64,000 nucleotides of DNA from Herbaspirillum sp. CF444 (GTDB taxonomy: Bacteria > Pseudomonadota > Gammaproteobacteria > Burkholderiales > Burkholderiaceae_D), in assembly GCF_000282135.1 (NCBI RefSeq), contig NZ_AKJW01000062.1:1-64000 (forward strand), read 5' to 3'. This document shows, one piece after another, positions 42,975 to 51,604 of this stretch. Each line of letters begins with the position of its first letter. Position 1 is the first letter of the stretch. The notes below the pieces were generated by a model that was given only the letters and a program-made list of their open reading frames with translations, searched no databases and was not told where the DNA came from. The translations under genes and the position numbers were made by a program.

Positions 42975-45900
42975 TTAACGACCATCGTGCGAATCGGCAG
43001 CCGGGACATGCGTACCGGCAGTCATCGGCGCTTCATGCTTGTGTGCGGTCTGCAGTTTCTTGCCGCCGCTGATGCTACGCAGCAGCACATAGAACACCGG
43101 CGTCAGGAACAGGCCGAACAGCGTCACGCCCAGCATGCCGAAGAACACCGCGATGCCCATCGCATGGCGCATTTCCGAACCGGCGCCCGACGACGTCACC
43201 AGCGGCACCACGCCCATGATGAACGCGATCGAGGTCATCAGGATCGGACGCAGACGCAGGCGGCTGGCGTCGATCGCGGCACGGATCACGGTGCTGCCTT
43301 GCAGTTCCAGTTCGCGGGCGAATTCCACGATCAGGATCGCGTTCTTCGCCGACAGACCCACCAGCACCATCAGACCGATTTGCGTGAAGATGTTGTTGTC
43401 GCCCTTGGTCAGCCAGACGCCGGTCAACGCCGCCAGGATGCTCATCGGCACGATCAGGATCACGGCCAGCGGCAGGGTCAGGCTTTCATACAGCGCCGCC
43501 AGCACCAGGAACACCAGCAGTACGCTGATCGGGAACACCCACACGCCGGCATTGCCTGCAAGGATCTTCTGATAGGTCAGGTCCGTCCATTCGAAGCGCA
43601 CGCCGCGTGGCAGGGTTGCTGCAGCAACGCGTTCAGCCGCTTTCTCTGCCTGATCCGACGAATAGCCGGGAGCCGGGCCGCCGTTGATGTCGGCTGCGGT
43701 GAAGCCGTTGTAGCGCACCACCATTTCAGGGCCGAAAGTCTGCTTGACCTTGACTACCGAAGACAGCGGCACCATGTCGCCGGCGGCATTGCGGGTCTTG
43801 AGCTGGCCGATGTCGTCGGCCTTGGCGCGGAATGGCGCATCAGCCTGGGCACGCACCTGATACACGCGGCCGAAACGGTTGAAGTCATTGACGTACAGCG
43901 AACCCAGGTAGATCTGCATGGTGTTGAACACATCGGTCACGGGAATGCCGAGCTGCTTGGCTTTCACGCGGTCGAGGTCGACGTCCAGTTGCGGCACGTT
44001 GATCTGGTAGCTGGAGAACATCGGACCCAGTGCCGGTTCCTTGGCAGCGGCCTTCATGAAGGCTTGCGCCGCGGCGTCGAGTTCAGCGTAACCGACCGCG
44101 CCGTGGTCTTCGATCTGCATCTTGAAGCCGCCCAGCGTACCCAGACCCATCACCGGCGGCGGTGGGAACACGGCCGTGAAGGCTTCCTTGATGCCGCCGA
44201 ATTTCTTGTTCAGCGACATGGCGATGGCGGTGCCCGACAGTTCCTTGCTCTTGCGTTCTTCGAAGGGTTTCAGGCCGACGAACACGATACCGGCGGAGGA
44301 GCTGTTGGTGAAGCCGTTGATCGACAAACCAGGGAAGGCAATCGCGCTGTCGACACCCGGTTCCTTCAGCATGATGTCGCTCATCTTGCGCATCACGTCT
44401 TCGCTGCGGTCGATCGAGGCGCCGTTAGGCAATTGCGCGAAGGCCACCAGGTATTGCTTGTCCTGGCCCGGCACGAAGCCGCCCGGCACGATGTAGGCGA
44501 TGCCCACGGTGGCCGCCAGCAGCAGGGCGTACACGCCCATGGCCGAAGCCTTGCGCGAGATCACGCCGGTCACGCCTTTGCTGTAACCCTCGGAAGCGCG
44601 GTTGAAGAAGCGATTGAAGCGCACGAAGAAACCACCGAGGAAGCGGTCCATCTGACGCGTCAGCCAGTCCGGCTTGGCGCCGTGGCCCTTGAGCAGCATC
44701 GCAGCCAAGGCAGGCGACAGGGTCAGCGAGTTGAATGCCGAGATCACGGTCGAGATCGCAATCGTCATCGCAAACTGCTTGTAGAACTGACCGGTCAAAC
44801 CTGTCATGAAGGCCAGCGGAACGAACACCGCCACCAGCGTCAGCGCAATCGCAATGATCGGGCCGGACACTTCCTGCATGGCGCGATAGGTTGCTTCACG
44901 CGGACTCAGCCCTGCGCCGATATTCCGCTCGACGTTCTCCACGACCACAATGGCATCGTCGACCACAATCCCGATGGCGAGCACCATGCCGAACAGCGAC
45001 AGGGCGTTGATGGAGTAACCGAAGCCCAGCATCAGCGAGAAGGTACCGACGATCGACACCGGCACGGCCAGCAGCGGGATGATCGAGGCGCGCCAGGTTT
45101 GCAGGAAGATGATCACCACGATCACGACCAGCGCAATCGCTTCGAGCAGGGTATGGACAACCGCTTCGATACTGGCGCGCACGAACTGGGTCGGGTCATA
45201 GACGATCTTGTATTCCACCGACGACGGGAAGTCTTTCGACAGGTCCTTCATCGCGGCGCGCACTTGCGTCGACACGTCCAGCGCATTGGCGCCAGGCGCC
45301 TGGAAGATCGGGATCGCCACCGCGGGCTTGTTGTCCAGCAGCGAGCGCAGGCCGTATTCGGACGCGGCCAGCTCGACGCGGGCGACGTCGCCCAGCTTGG
45401 TGATGGCGCCGTCAGGCGCGCTCTTGAGGATGATTTCGCGGAACTCTTCTTCGCTCTTCAGACGACCCTGGGCGTTGACGGACAATTGCACCGGCACGTC
45501 GGGCGAGCTGGGCGAAGCGCCGATGACGCCGGCGGCAACCTGCACGTTTTGTTCGCGGATCGACTTGATGACGTCGCTGGCGGTCAGGCCGCGTTGCGAG
45601 ACCTTGTTCGGATCGAGCCAGACGCGCATGGAGTAGTTGCCCGAACCGAACAGGCCGACTTCGCCGACGCCCTGGATACGCGCCAGGCGGTCCTTCACGT
45701 TCAGCACGGCGTAGTTGCGCAGGTAGGTCGTGTCGTAGCGGTTGTCCGGCGAGATCAGGTGGACCACCATGGTCAGCGTCGGCGAGCTCTTGATGGTCGT
45801 CACGCCCAGGCGTTGCACGTCTTCAGGCAGGCGCGGCAAGGCTTGGGCAACGCGGTTCTGCACCAGTTGCTGGGCCTTGTCGGGATCGACGCCGAGACGG

Positions 45901-46187
45901 AAGTTGACCGTGATGGTCAGGTTGCCGTCGCTGTTGGCTTGCGACTGCATGTACAGCATGTTTTCCACGCCGTTGATCTGCTCTTCCAGCGGCGACGCCA
46001 CTGTTTCGGCGATGACCTTCGGGTTGGCGCCCGGATACTGCGCGCGCACCACGACCGATGGCGGCACCACTTCCGGATATTCGGAAATGGGCAGCTGGAA
46101 CATGGCCAGCACCCCGGCCAGCAGCAGCAGTATCGAGAGCACGCCCGCGAAAATCGGGCGGTCGATAAAGAATTTTGAAATGTTCAT
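42975..46187 (-). CDS. bpeF: RND multidrug efflux permease (BpeF/CeoB/MexF type)
   Basis: A 1070-residue inner-membrane HAE1-type RND pump, the usual length. It has 12 membrane helices, two large periplasmic domains, the start FFIDRPIFAGVLSILLLLAG, and the helix 4 motif GIVVDDAIVVVENVERN with the two Asp of the proton relay. The N-terminal sequence FQLPISEYPEVVPPSVVVRAQYPGANPKVI and VWLDPNKV match the MexF/BpeF branch. Its substrates in Burkholderia include chloramphenicol, trimethoprim and fluoroquinolones. Gap to bpeE is 85 nt. The 3' end carries a His/Asp-rich tail (HVPAADSHDGR). Confidence 0.93.
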   Translation of the reverse strand: MNISKFFIDRPIFAGVLSILLLLAGVLAMFQLPISEYPEVVPPSVVVRAQYPGANPKVIAETVASPLEEQINGVENMLYMQSQANSDGNLTITVNFRLGVDPDKAQQLVQNRVAQALPRLPEDVQRLGVTTIKSSPTLTMVVHLISPDNRYDTTYLRNYAVLNVKDRLARIQGVGEVGLFGSGNYSMRVWLDPNKVSQRGLTASDVIKSIREQNVQVAAGVIGASPSSPDVPVQLSVNAQGRLKSEEEFREIILKSAPDGAITKLGDVARVELAASEYGLRSLLDNKPAVAIPIFQAPGANALDVSTQVRAAMKDLSKDFPSSVEYKIVYDPTQFVRASIEAVVHTLLEAIALVVIVVIIFLQTWRASIIPLLAVPVSIVGTFSLMLGFGYSINALSLFGMVLAIGIVVDDAIVVVENVERNIGAGLSPREATYRAMQEVSGPIIAIALTLVAVFVPLAFMTGLTGQFYKQFAMTIAISTVISAFNSLTLSPALAAMLLKGHGAKPDWLTRQMDRFLGGFFVRFNRFFNRASEGYSKGVTGVISRKASAMGVYALLLAATVGIAYIVPGGFVPGQDKQYLVAFAQLPNGASIDRSEDVMRKMSDIMLKEPGVDSAIAFPGLSINGFTNSSSAGIVFVGLKPFEERKSKELSGTAIAMSLNKKFGGIKEAFTAVFPPPPVMGLGTLGGFKMQIEDHGAVGYAELDAAAQAFMKAAAKEPALGPMFSSYQINVPQLDVDLDRVKAKQLGIPVTDVFNTMQIYLGSLYVNDFNRFGRVYQVRAQADAPFRAKADDIGQLKTRNAAGDMVPLSSVVKVKQTFGPEMVVRYNGFTAADINGGPAPGYSSDQAEKAAERVAAATLPRGVRFEWTDLTYQKILAGNAGVWVFPISVLLVFLVLAALYESLTLPLAVILIVPMSILAALTGVWLTKGDNNIFTQIGLMVLVGLSAKNAILIVEFARELELQGSTVIRAAIDASRLRLRPILMTSIAFIMGVVPLVTSSGAGSEMRHAMGIAVFFGMLGVTLFGLFLTPVFYVLLRSISGGKKLQTAHKHEAPMTAGTHVPAADSHDGR

Positions 46188-46272
46188 GGGAATTCCCCGT
46201 TAATAATCTTTTGAAGCGGATCTTTTGAACCGGATCTTTTAAGCTCAGTATTAAATTTCTGATGAGCCAGTC

Positions 46273-47478
46273 TTAAGCTTTCTTGTCAGCCTTGGCGCCG
46301 GCAACCTTGACCATCGGCACCACGTTCGGTGCGACGGTGTCGCCCGGACGGACGCGTTGCAGGCCGTTGACGACGATGCGTTCACCCGACTTCAGGCCGT
46401 TTTCGATGACGCGCAGACCGTCCTGGTTGGCGCCGACGCGGACTTCACGGTAAGTAGCGTGGTTGTCCTTGTCGAGCACCAGCACGAAACGTTTGTCCTG
46501 GTCGGTGCCGAGCGCTTTTTCATCGATCAGCAGTGCTTCGCGCGGTGCGCCGCCGCCGAGGCGGATGCGGGCGTACAGGCCCGGCAGCAACTGGCCGTCG
46601 GCGTTGTCGAACACGGCGCGCACGCGGATGGTGCCGGAAGAAGTGTCGATACGGTTGTCGATCGAACCGACCTTGCCTTCGCGCGAGTAAGCGTCTTCAT
46701 TGGCCAGGCCCAGGAACACCGGTACTTGCGTACCCTTGGCGCGCGCCGGATTGACGTATTTCAGGAAGCTTTGCTCATCCACGTCGAACGATGCGTAGAT
46801 CTTCGACATCGACACCAGTGTCGACAGCGCCGGTGTGCTGGAGCCGACCGAAACGATGTTGCCGACGGTGACTTCGGCGCGCGACATGCGGCCCGAGACA
46901 GGCGCGGTGATCTGCGTGTATTCCAGGTTCAGCTTGGCCGAACGCAGGGCGGCTTGCGCAGCTTGCACGTTGGCGGCGGCTTCGCGGGAAGCATTTTGCT
47001 TTTCTTCGTAGTCGCGTTTGGCGATGGCGTTGTCGCCCAGCAGGCGTTGACCGCGCGCCACATCCGAGGCGGTGTAGGCGGCACGGGCTTCGGCGCCGGC
47101 CAGTTGCGCTTGCGCGCGGGCGACTTCAGCGGCGTAAGGACGCGGGTCGATGGTAAACAGCACATCGCCCTTCTTGACCATCGCGCCATCCTTGAAGTGC
47201 ACGGCGGTCAGGGTACCGGACACCAGCGGACGGATCTCGACGCGGTCGACTGCTTCGAGACGGCCGGAGTATTGCTGCCAGTCGGTGATCTGTTTGCTGA
47301 CGACTTCGGCGACGTCGACGCTGGCGGCTTGCGGCGCTTGCTGTGCAACGGCGGTGGAGTCGACGCCGATGGCCGACAGCGTGCCGGCGACGGCGATGGC
47401 GATGACGGTCAGTACGGCCGCAGTGGCCAGATAGCGGTTGCGGAAGGTTGGGGTTGGGTTTTGGATATCGTTAGACAT
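46273..47478 (-). CDS. bpeE: RND efflux periplasmic adaptor (BpeE/CeoA/MexE type)
   Basis: A 401-residue membrane-fusion protein. One N-terminal hydrophobic segment (about residues 17-38) ends without a lipobox Cys. A lipoyl/biotinyl domain split by a coiled-coil hairpin follows (VEIRPLVSGTLTAVHFKDGAMVKKGDVLFTID, then LEYTQITAPVSGRMSRAEV). The beta-barrel and membrane-proximal domains come next, and a Lys-rich end. Start at MSNDIQNP has GAGGTCC upstream. It links the BpeF pump to the OprC channel and lies 11 nt after llpE. Confidence 0.92.
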   Translation of the reverse strand: MSNDIQNPTPTFRNRYLATAAVLTVIAIAVAGTLSAIGVDSTAVAQQAPQAASVDVAEVVSKQITDWQQYSGRLEAVDRVEIRPLVSGTLTAVHFKDGAMVKKGDVLFTIDPRPYAAEVARAQAQLAGAEARAAYTASDVARGQRLLGDNAIAKRDYEEKQNASREAAANVQAAQAALRSAKLNLEYTQITAPVSGRMSRAEVTVGNIVSVGSSTPALSTLVSMSKIYASFDVDEQSFLKYVNPARAKGTQVPVFLGLANEDAYSREGKVGSIDNRIDTSSGTIRVRAVFDNADGQLLPGLYARIRLGGGAPREALLIDEKALGTDQDKRFVLVLDKDNHATYREVRVGANQDGLRVIENGLKSGERIVVNGLQRVRPGDTVAPNVVPMVKVAGAKADKKA

Positions 47479-47489
47479 GGTGGACCTCA

Positions 47490-48347
47490 TTAGGAAGGTT
47501 GGAAAGCAAGGTTTGTGGGGCCTGTACCGGTCACGTTGAAGCGACGGCGCAGGAATTCGACGATTTCTTTGAGCAGGGGAATATGGGTGCGCAGCGCGCC
47601 GTGGGTCAGGCCGGCGAAGCGCGCGACTTGCGTGTGCACGCCGGCGCGGATCAGCGAGGACGCATATTTTTCCGCTTCGGTATGCAGCACGTCGCACTCG
47701 GCCGTGGCGATGAAGGCCGGCGGCAGTCCCGCCAGGCGGCTGGCTTCCAGCGGCGCGGCGTAGGGATGCAGGCGTTGCATGGTCTGCGGCAGGTACTGGC
47801 GGTAGCCGGCGGCGCATTTCTCTGCGGTGATATCCGAATTCAGGCGCTTGGCGTCGCCCAGCAAGGTCATGCTGGGATCGAGCATCGGGCTGATCAGCAC
47901 TTGCGCGGCAAACGGCGCGGCGCAACGGTCGCGCGTGATCATGGTCAGGCTGGCGGCCAGGTTGCCGCCGGCGTCGTCGCCCGCGACCGCGATGCGGCTG
48001 GTGTCGATGTGCAGGTCGGCGGCATTCTTCACGGCCCAGCAGCAGGCGGCGTAGGCGTCTTCCGGCGCGGCCGGGAAGGGCTTGGCCGGCGCCAGCGCGT
48101 AATCGACCGACAACACCACGGCATGGCTGTGCTGCGAAATGTATTGCGCCTGCAGGTCGGCATCGTCGAGCCCGCCCGAGACGAAACCGCCGCCATGGAA
48201 ATACAAAACCAACGGCAGCAGCGGACCGGAGGTGTTCTTCAGCTTCTTCTCGCCGCTCGCCAGCGGGTGATACAGGCGCACAGGGATGCGTCCGATCGGG
48301 CCGGGGACGGTGAAATTGCTGACGGCGGATTCTTGTAAAACTTCCAT
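47490..48347 (-). CDS. llpE: LlpE-like alpha/beta hydrolase, catalytic Ser replaced
   Basis: A 285-residue hormone-sensitive-lipase-type alpha/beta hydrolase. The oxyanion motif YFHGGGF is intact, as are the Asp (AECDVLHTE) and His (GLTHGAL) of the triad. The nucleophile motif, normally GDSAGGN, reads GDDAGGN, so the Ser is an Asp. The start is uncertain: an ATG at 48347 or one at 48452, neither with a good Shine-Dalgarno. It is the first gene of the operon with bpeE, bpeF and oprC. In Burkholderia the same position holds llpE, a lipase-like gene of unknown role in efflux. An esterase is unlikely if the Asp is real. Confidence 0.82.
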   Translation of the reverse strand: MEVLQESAVSNFTVPGPIGRIPVRLYHPLASGEKKLKNTSGPLLPLVLYFHGGGFVSGGLDDADLQAQYISQHSHAVVLSVDYALAPAKPFPAAPEDAYAACCWAVKNAADLHIDTSRIAVAGDDAGGNLAASLTMITRDRCAAPFAAQVLISPMLDPSMTLLGDAKRLNSDITAEKCAAGYRQYLPQTMQRLHPYAAPLEASRLAGLPPAFIATAECDVLHTEAEKYASSLIRAGVHTQVARFAGLTHGALRTHIPLLKEIVEFLRRRFNVTGTGPTNLAFQPS

Positions 48348-48572
48348 GATGGGGTGGCTGGCGCAAAAGCCAGGTTCGCTAGATTGAAGCGGATTGTGCG
48401 CCACAGCACGGGGGCCGATAAAGCAGGCAAAATCAACAACACTGTTCGCCATGCCCGAACAATAGGCGTAAAATGACTGAATTAGTTTGGCGAGAATCGT
48501 GGGCGAGCCAATGCTGCTGCGGTTTTCGGGGTTTTTTTGATTAGCCGGAGAAGGCATGAAAAAGCCCGCCAA

Positions 48573-48619
48573 TGGCAGAAAAAGATGGCAAATTGGCAGT
48601 AAAAAAGGCAGTTTTGGCG
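48573..48619. promoter_or_regulatory. Tandem 21-bp direct repeat between llpE and the LysR gene
   Basis: TGGCA-type blocks start at about 48573, 48586, 48594, 48606 and 48615, so spacing alternates about 13 and 8 and the unit repeats every 21 bp (two helical turns). Between them are A-runs. It sits in the 354-nt divergent region between the efflux operon and its LysR regulator, where BpeT/MexT-type proteins bind. No gene is seen in this region. The repeat may be the regulator site or a curved-DNA element. Confidence 0.4.
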
Positions 48620-48701
48620 CTGTTGCAAAACAATCGCCGACATGGATTTGTGCAAATTTGGCGACATGCTTGAGATATGCATCGTTGCCCGGGAGAATCG
48701 A

Positions 48702-49721
48702 ATGGACAGATTTCAGGCAATGCAGGTCTTTACGGCCGTGGTCGACGCCAACAGCTTTACGCGCGCGGCCGACAACCTCAATTTGCCGCGCACCACGGTG
48801 ACGACGATCGTGCAGGGACTGGAGAGTTTGCTGCAGGTGCGTCTGCTCAATCGCACCACGCGCCGCATCAGTCTCACGCCCGACGGCGCTGCATATTACG
48901 AGCGCTGCGTGCGCATCCTGGCCGAGGTCGACGAGACCGAAGCATCGTTCCGCAACGTCACGCGCGGTCCGCAAGGACGCCTGCGCATCGACGTGCCGGC
49001 CTCGATCGGCCGTCTGCTGTTGCTGCCCAATCTGTGCGACTTCTATACCAAATACCCGGACATCGAACTGGTCATGGGCATGAGCGACCGGCCGGTCGAC
49101 ATGGTGCAGGAGGCGGTCGACTGCGTGATCCGCGTCGGCGACTTGCAGGATTCGAGCATGGTGGCGCGTCGCATCGGCACCTTCCAGGCCGTGACCTGCG
49201 GTTCGCCGACCTATTTCGAGCGCCACGGCATGCCGCACACCATCGAGGATCTGCAGAATCACAAGTCGGTGCATTACTTCTCCAGCCGCACCGGCCGCAC
49301 CATCGACTGGGACTTCATGGTCGACGGTTCCGCCCACGAAGTGAAGATGGCCGGCAAGCTGTCGGTCAATGACGGCGATGCTTACGTGGCGTGCGCGTTG
49401 CAGGGTTTCGGCCTGGTGCAGGCGCCGTTGTACATGATTCAGCCTTACCTCGAAGACGGTCGCCTGGTCGAAGTCCTGTCGCAGTGGAAGCCGGTTCCCA
49501 TGCCGATTTCCGTGGTCTATCTGCACAACCGCCACTTGTCGCCCAAGGTGCGCGCCTTCGTCGACTGGGTCGCCGAGCTGTTCGCCACCTGCCCGCTGCA
49601 AAAAGGCTGCCAGATGGGCATGGCCGACGAGGCCAAGGAATGCCATTTCACGTCTCGGCCGGAGAGCAATACCATCCGCGCCGTGATCGAACAGCACAAC
49701 ATCGCCGAGAGCGTGTTCTAA
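48702..49721 (+). CDS. LysR-family regulator of the efflux operon (BpeT/CeoR/MexT-like)
   Basis: A 339-residue LysR protein with its winged helix at residues 1-60 (FQAMQVFTAVVDANSFTRAADNLNLPRTTVTTIVQGLE). The ligand-binding domain runs to about 300. A C-terminal extension with three Cys (CPLQKGC, KECHF) ends in NTIRAVIEQHNIAESVF. The ATG at 48702 has GGGAG upstream. Being divergent from llpE-bpeE-bpeF-oprC it should be their activator, as BpeT/CeoR are in Burkholderia, where salicylate or chloramphenicol are reported inducers. Effector here is not known. Confidence 0.88.
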   Translation: MDRFQAMQVFTAVVDANSFTRAADNLNLPRTTVTTIVQGLESLLQVRLLNRTTRRISLTPDGAAYYERCVRILAEVDETEASFRNVTRGPQGRLRIDVPASIGRLLLLPNLCDFYTKYPDIELVMGMSDRPVDMVQEAVDCVIRVGDLQDSSMVARRIGTFQAVTCGSPTYFERHGMPHTIEDLQNHKSVHYFSSRTGRTIDWDFMVDGSAHEVKMAGKLSVNDGDAYVACALQGFGLVQAPLYMIQPYLEDGRLVEVLSQWKPVPMPISVVYLHNRHLSPKVRAFVDWVAELFATCPLQKGCQMGMADEAKECHFTSRPESNTIRAVIEQHNIAESVF

Positions 49722-50119
49722 AGCGCCTGCCCGGTCTCTCGTTTTTCCATGCAGCGGCCCGCCTGATGTCGAGATCAGGGGCGTCGCTGTTTTTGCGTGG
49801 GCGATCGCTTGCATGTGCGTGGTCCTTGTTGTCTGTCGGCCGGCAGCATCGATAGCTCCGCAGGCTGCAATGTGAAAGAAGGCAGCGTGTCCTCCCGCCG
49901 GAAAGGGCGAAAAGCGTCTGGTCGATGGTGTCTGGAAAGTTGGTGAAGAGCCGAAGCAGCAGCGCGAATACTCGCACCGGTCATCGGCGGTCCTGTGAAG
50001 CACTGTCTTGCATGGTCGAACCTGAAACGGCGCGATGGACAGTTTGAATCGTGTGTTTTGGCGTGAAGAGATTATGCGCGCAGCGCAGCAATTTTCGTTT
50101 GCTGAAAGCTGTCGAATAT

Positions 50120-50454
50120 TTGCCTGATTCTCCAATGTATTGGTGAATCAGGCAGTTTTTGCCGATTTCGGGTCGGTTTTTGCTTGCGTTGACTGATCTG
50201 ATTGTCGATGCGATCGGCAAAAGCACCCGCATTTCCGAAATACGAGCAGGCTGGGAGATGCGCGCTGTATGTCAGGCGGAATAAGGCATCGTGGCTTGTA
50301 CTTTCGGGCGGCGTAAAAATGCAAAGCATGTGCGCTCATGTTGCAGTTTGACTGCGGGCGGGAGGGAAATCCGGATTCCGGATCAGGTTCGGATACCTGA
50401 TTCTCCTGATTATTTGCCTATTTCTCCAACTTGAGGCGATGGAGATTCAGGCAA
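50120..50454. repeat. Five copies of a TTGCCTGATTCTCCA-like motif (candidate AraC binding sites)
   Basis: Copies: plus at 50120-50134 (exact), minus at 50141-50155 (CTGCCTGATTCACCA), plus near 50395 (ACCTGATTCTCCTGA), plus at 50414-50428 (TTGCCTATTTCTCCA), minus at 50440-50454 (TTGCCTGAATCTCCA). The last copy ends about 55 nt before the AraC start codon. AraC-family proteins bind repeated half-sites of this length, so autoregulation is plausible. Not seen elsewhere in the window on inspection. Confidence 0.55.
50121..50160. other. Hairpin formed by two motif copies, with T-run
   Basis: The first two motif copies face each other: TGCCTGATTC / GAATCAGGCA with an inner CCAA / TTGG and one T-T mismatch, followed by GTTTTTG. 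It could act as a terminator for the LysR gene 400 nt upstream as well as a protein-binding palindrome. Confidence 0.4.
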
Positions 50455-50507
50455 GTCCGCAATCTGGAGTAAGCTGACCGTTTCCCTCTCCCATCCGAAA
50501 TCACGCC

Positions 50508-51512
50508 ATGGATCTGAACGACGCCTCTACCGACCTGGACTATGCCTCCGGCGCGCCTGCGCCGCTGTCTTCCGCGACCGTCACGCCGGATGGCGAAGCC
50601 GATGAACGGTTGCGCGCTGCACAGCGCGAGCTGGTGACGCTGATTTCGCGCTTGACCGAAGGCGTCGAAGGTTCGCTGGAAACCGGCATCGAAGGCTTCT
50701 TCCTGCATCGCATCACCAATCCGCAGGGGCCCAAGCATGCGGTGCAAAAGCCGGTGTTCGCCGTGATCGCGCAGGGCGCCAAGCGCCTGTTCGTCGGCGA
50801 CGACGTCTATGACTACGATCCGATGCACTATCTGGTGTCGTCGGTGGATTTGCCGATGGTGGGCAAGGTGACCATCAGCAGTCCCGAGACGCCTTATCTG
50901 GGTTTGCGCATCGATCTCGACACCAAGGAAATCGGCTCGCTGATCGGCGACGAGCATCTGCCGCAGGGCATTCCGTCGGACGCTTCGCGCGGGCTGTTCG
51001 TCAACCGTCTCGACGCCACGCTGCTGGATGCGGTGCTGCGCTTGTTGCGCCTGCTGGATACGCCGCGCGATATTCCCATCCTGGCGCCCATGGTCAAACG
51101 CGAGATCCTGTACCGCCTGCTGATGAACGGACAGGGCGCGTTGCTGCGCCAGACCGTACTGCAGGACAGCCAGATGAACCGCATCGCCAAGGCCATCCGG
51201 ATGATGAAGGAGAGCTTCGCACAGCCGCTGCGCGTGGACGACATCGCGCGCGACGTGCACATGAGCGTGTCGTCGCTGCATCATCATTTCAAGGTGGTGA
51301 CGGCGATGAGTCCGCTGCAATACCAGAAAAACTTGCGCCTGCAGGAGGCGCGTCGCCTGATTCTCGCCGACGACGTCAGCGTGGCGCTTGCTTCGCAGGC
51401 GGTGGGTTACGAGAGCCCCTCGCAGTTCAGCCGCGAATACAGCCGCATGTTCGGTTCGCCGCCATTGCGCGACAAACGCCGCTGGCTGGAAGAAGAAGCG
51501 CCGATTCTTTAA
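50508..51512 (+). CDS. AraC-family regulator with AraC_N (PF06719) domain
   Basis: A 334-residue regulator. The N-terminal cupin-like AraC_N domain spans about residues 45-200 (FFLHRITNPQGPKHAVQKPVFAVIAQGAKRLFVGD; LVSSVDLPMVGKVTIASP-type segment). The C-terminal double helix-turn-helix spans about 230-325 (VDDIARDVHMSVSSLHHHFKVVT; VGYESPSQFSREYSRMFG). It stands 92 nt before an aldo/keto reductase gene on the same strand, a pairing common for this family. Five repeated motifs upstream suggest autoregulation. Confidence 0.9.
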   Translation: MDLNDASTDLDYASGAPAPLSSATVTPDGEADERLRAAQRELVTLISRLTEGVEGSLETGIEGFFLHRITNPQGPKHAVQKPVFAVIAQGAKRLFVGDDVYDYDPMHYLVSSVDLPMVGKVTISSPETPYLGLRIDLDTKEIGSLIGDEHLPQGIPSDASRGLFVNRLDATLLDAVLRLLRLLDTPRDIPILAPMVKREILYRLLMNGQGALLRQTVLQDSQMNRIAKAIRMMKESFAQPLRVDDIARDVHMSVSSLHHHFKVVTAMSPLQYQKNLRLQEARRLILADDVSVALASQAVGYESPSQFSREYSRMFGSPPLRDKRRWLEEEAPIL

Positions 51513-51604
51513 TCCGGGCTGTTTCGGCAAGAATCGGGGCAAGGCGCTAGAATCGTCTTCCTCGCTTCCCCCGACCTTCATCTCATCCTTACCGGAGACG
51601 CACC

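Larger units (their letters stand above)
49722..50507. other. 786-nt AT-richer intergenic region upstream of the AraC gene
   Basis: No supported gene on either strand; the open frames found have codon use unlike the genome. The region holds five copies of a 15-bp motif close to TTGCCTGATTCTCCA and a hairpin built from two of them. GC content is lower than in the genes on both sides, mostly between about 50.04 and 50.45 kb. Confidence 0.6.

Noticed and set aside
42930..46178. 1082-codon plus-strand frame opposite the RND pump gene
   Set aside because: Antisense shadow of bpeF, with low-complexity His/Arg/Asp content and no domain.
48573..48619. CRISPR-like repeats
   Set aside because: Only two short tandem units without spacers and no cas genes; it is a small tandem operator-like repeat.
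49981..50339. Several 60-85-codon minus-strand frames in the intergenic region before the AraC gene
   Set aside because: Low-GC sequence, no Shine-Dalgarno, mutually overlapping frames and no recognisable protein; the region is better explained by the repeated regulator motifs.
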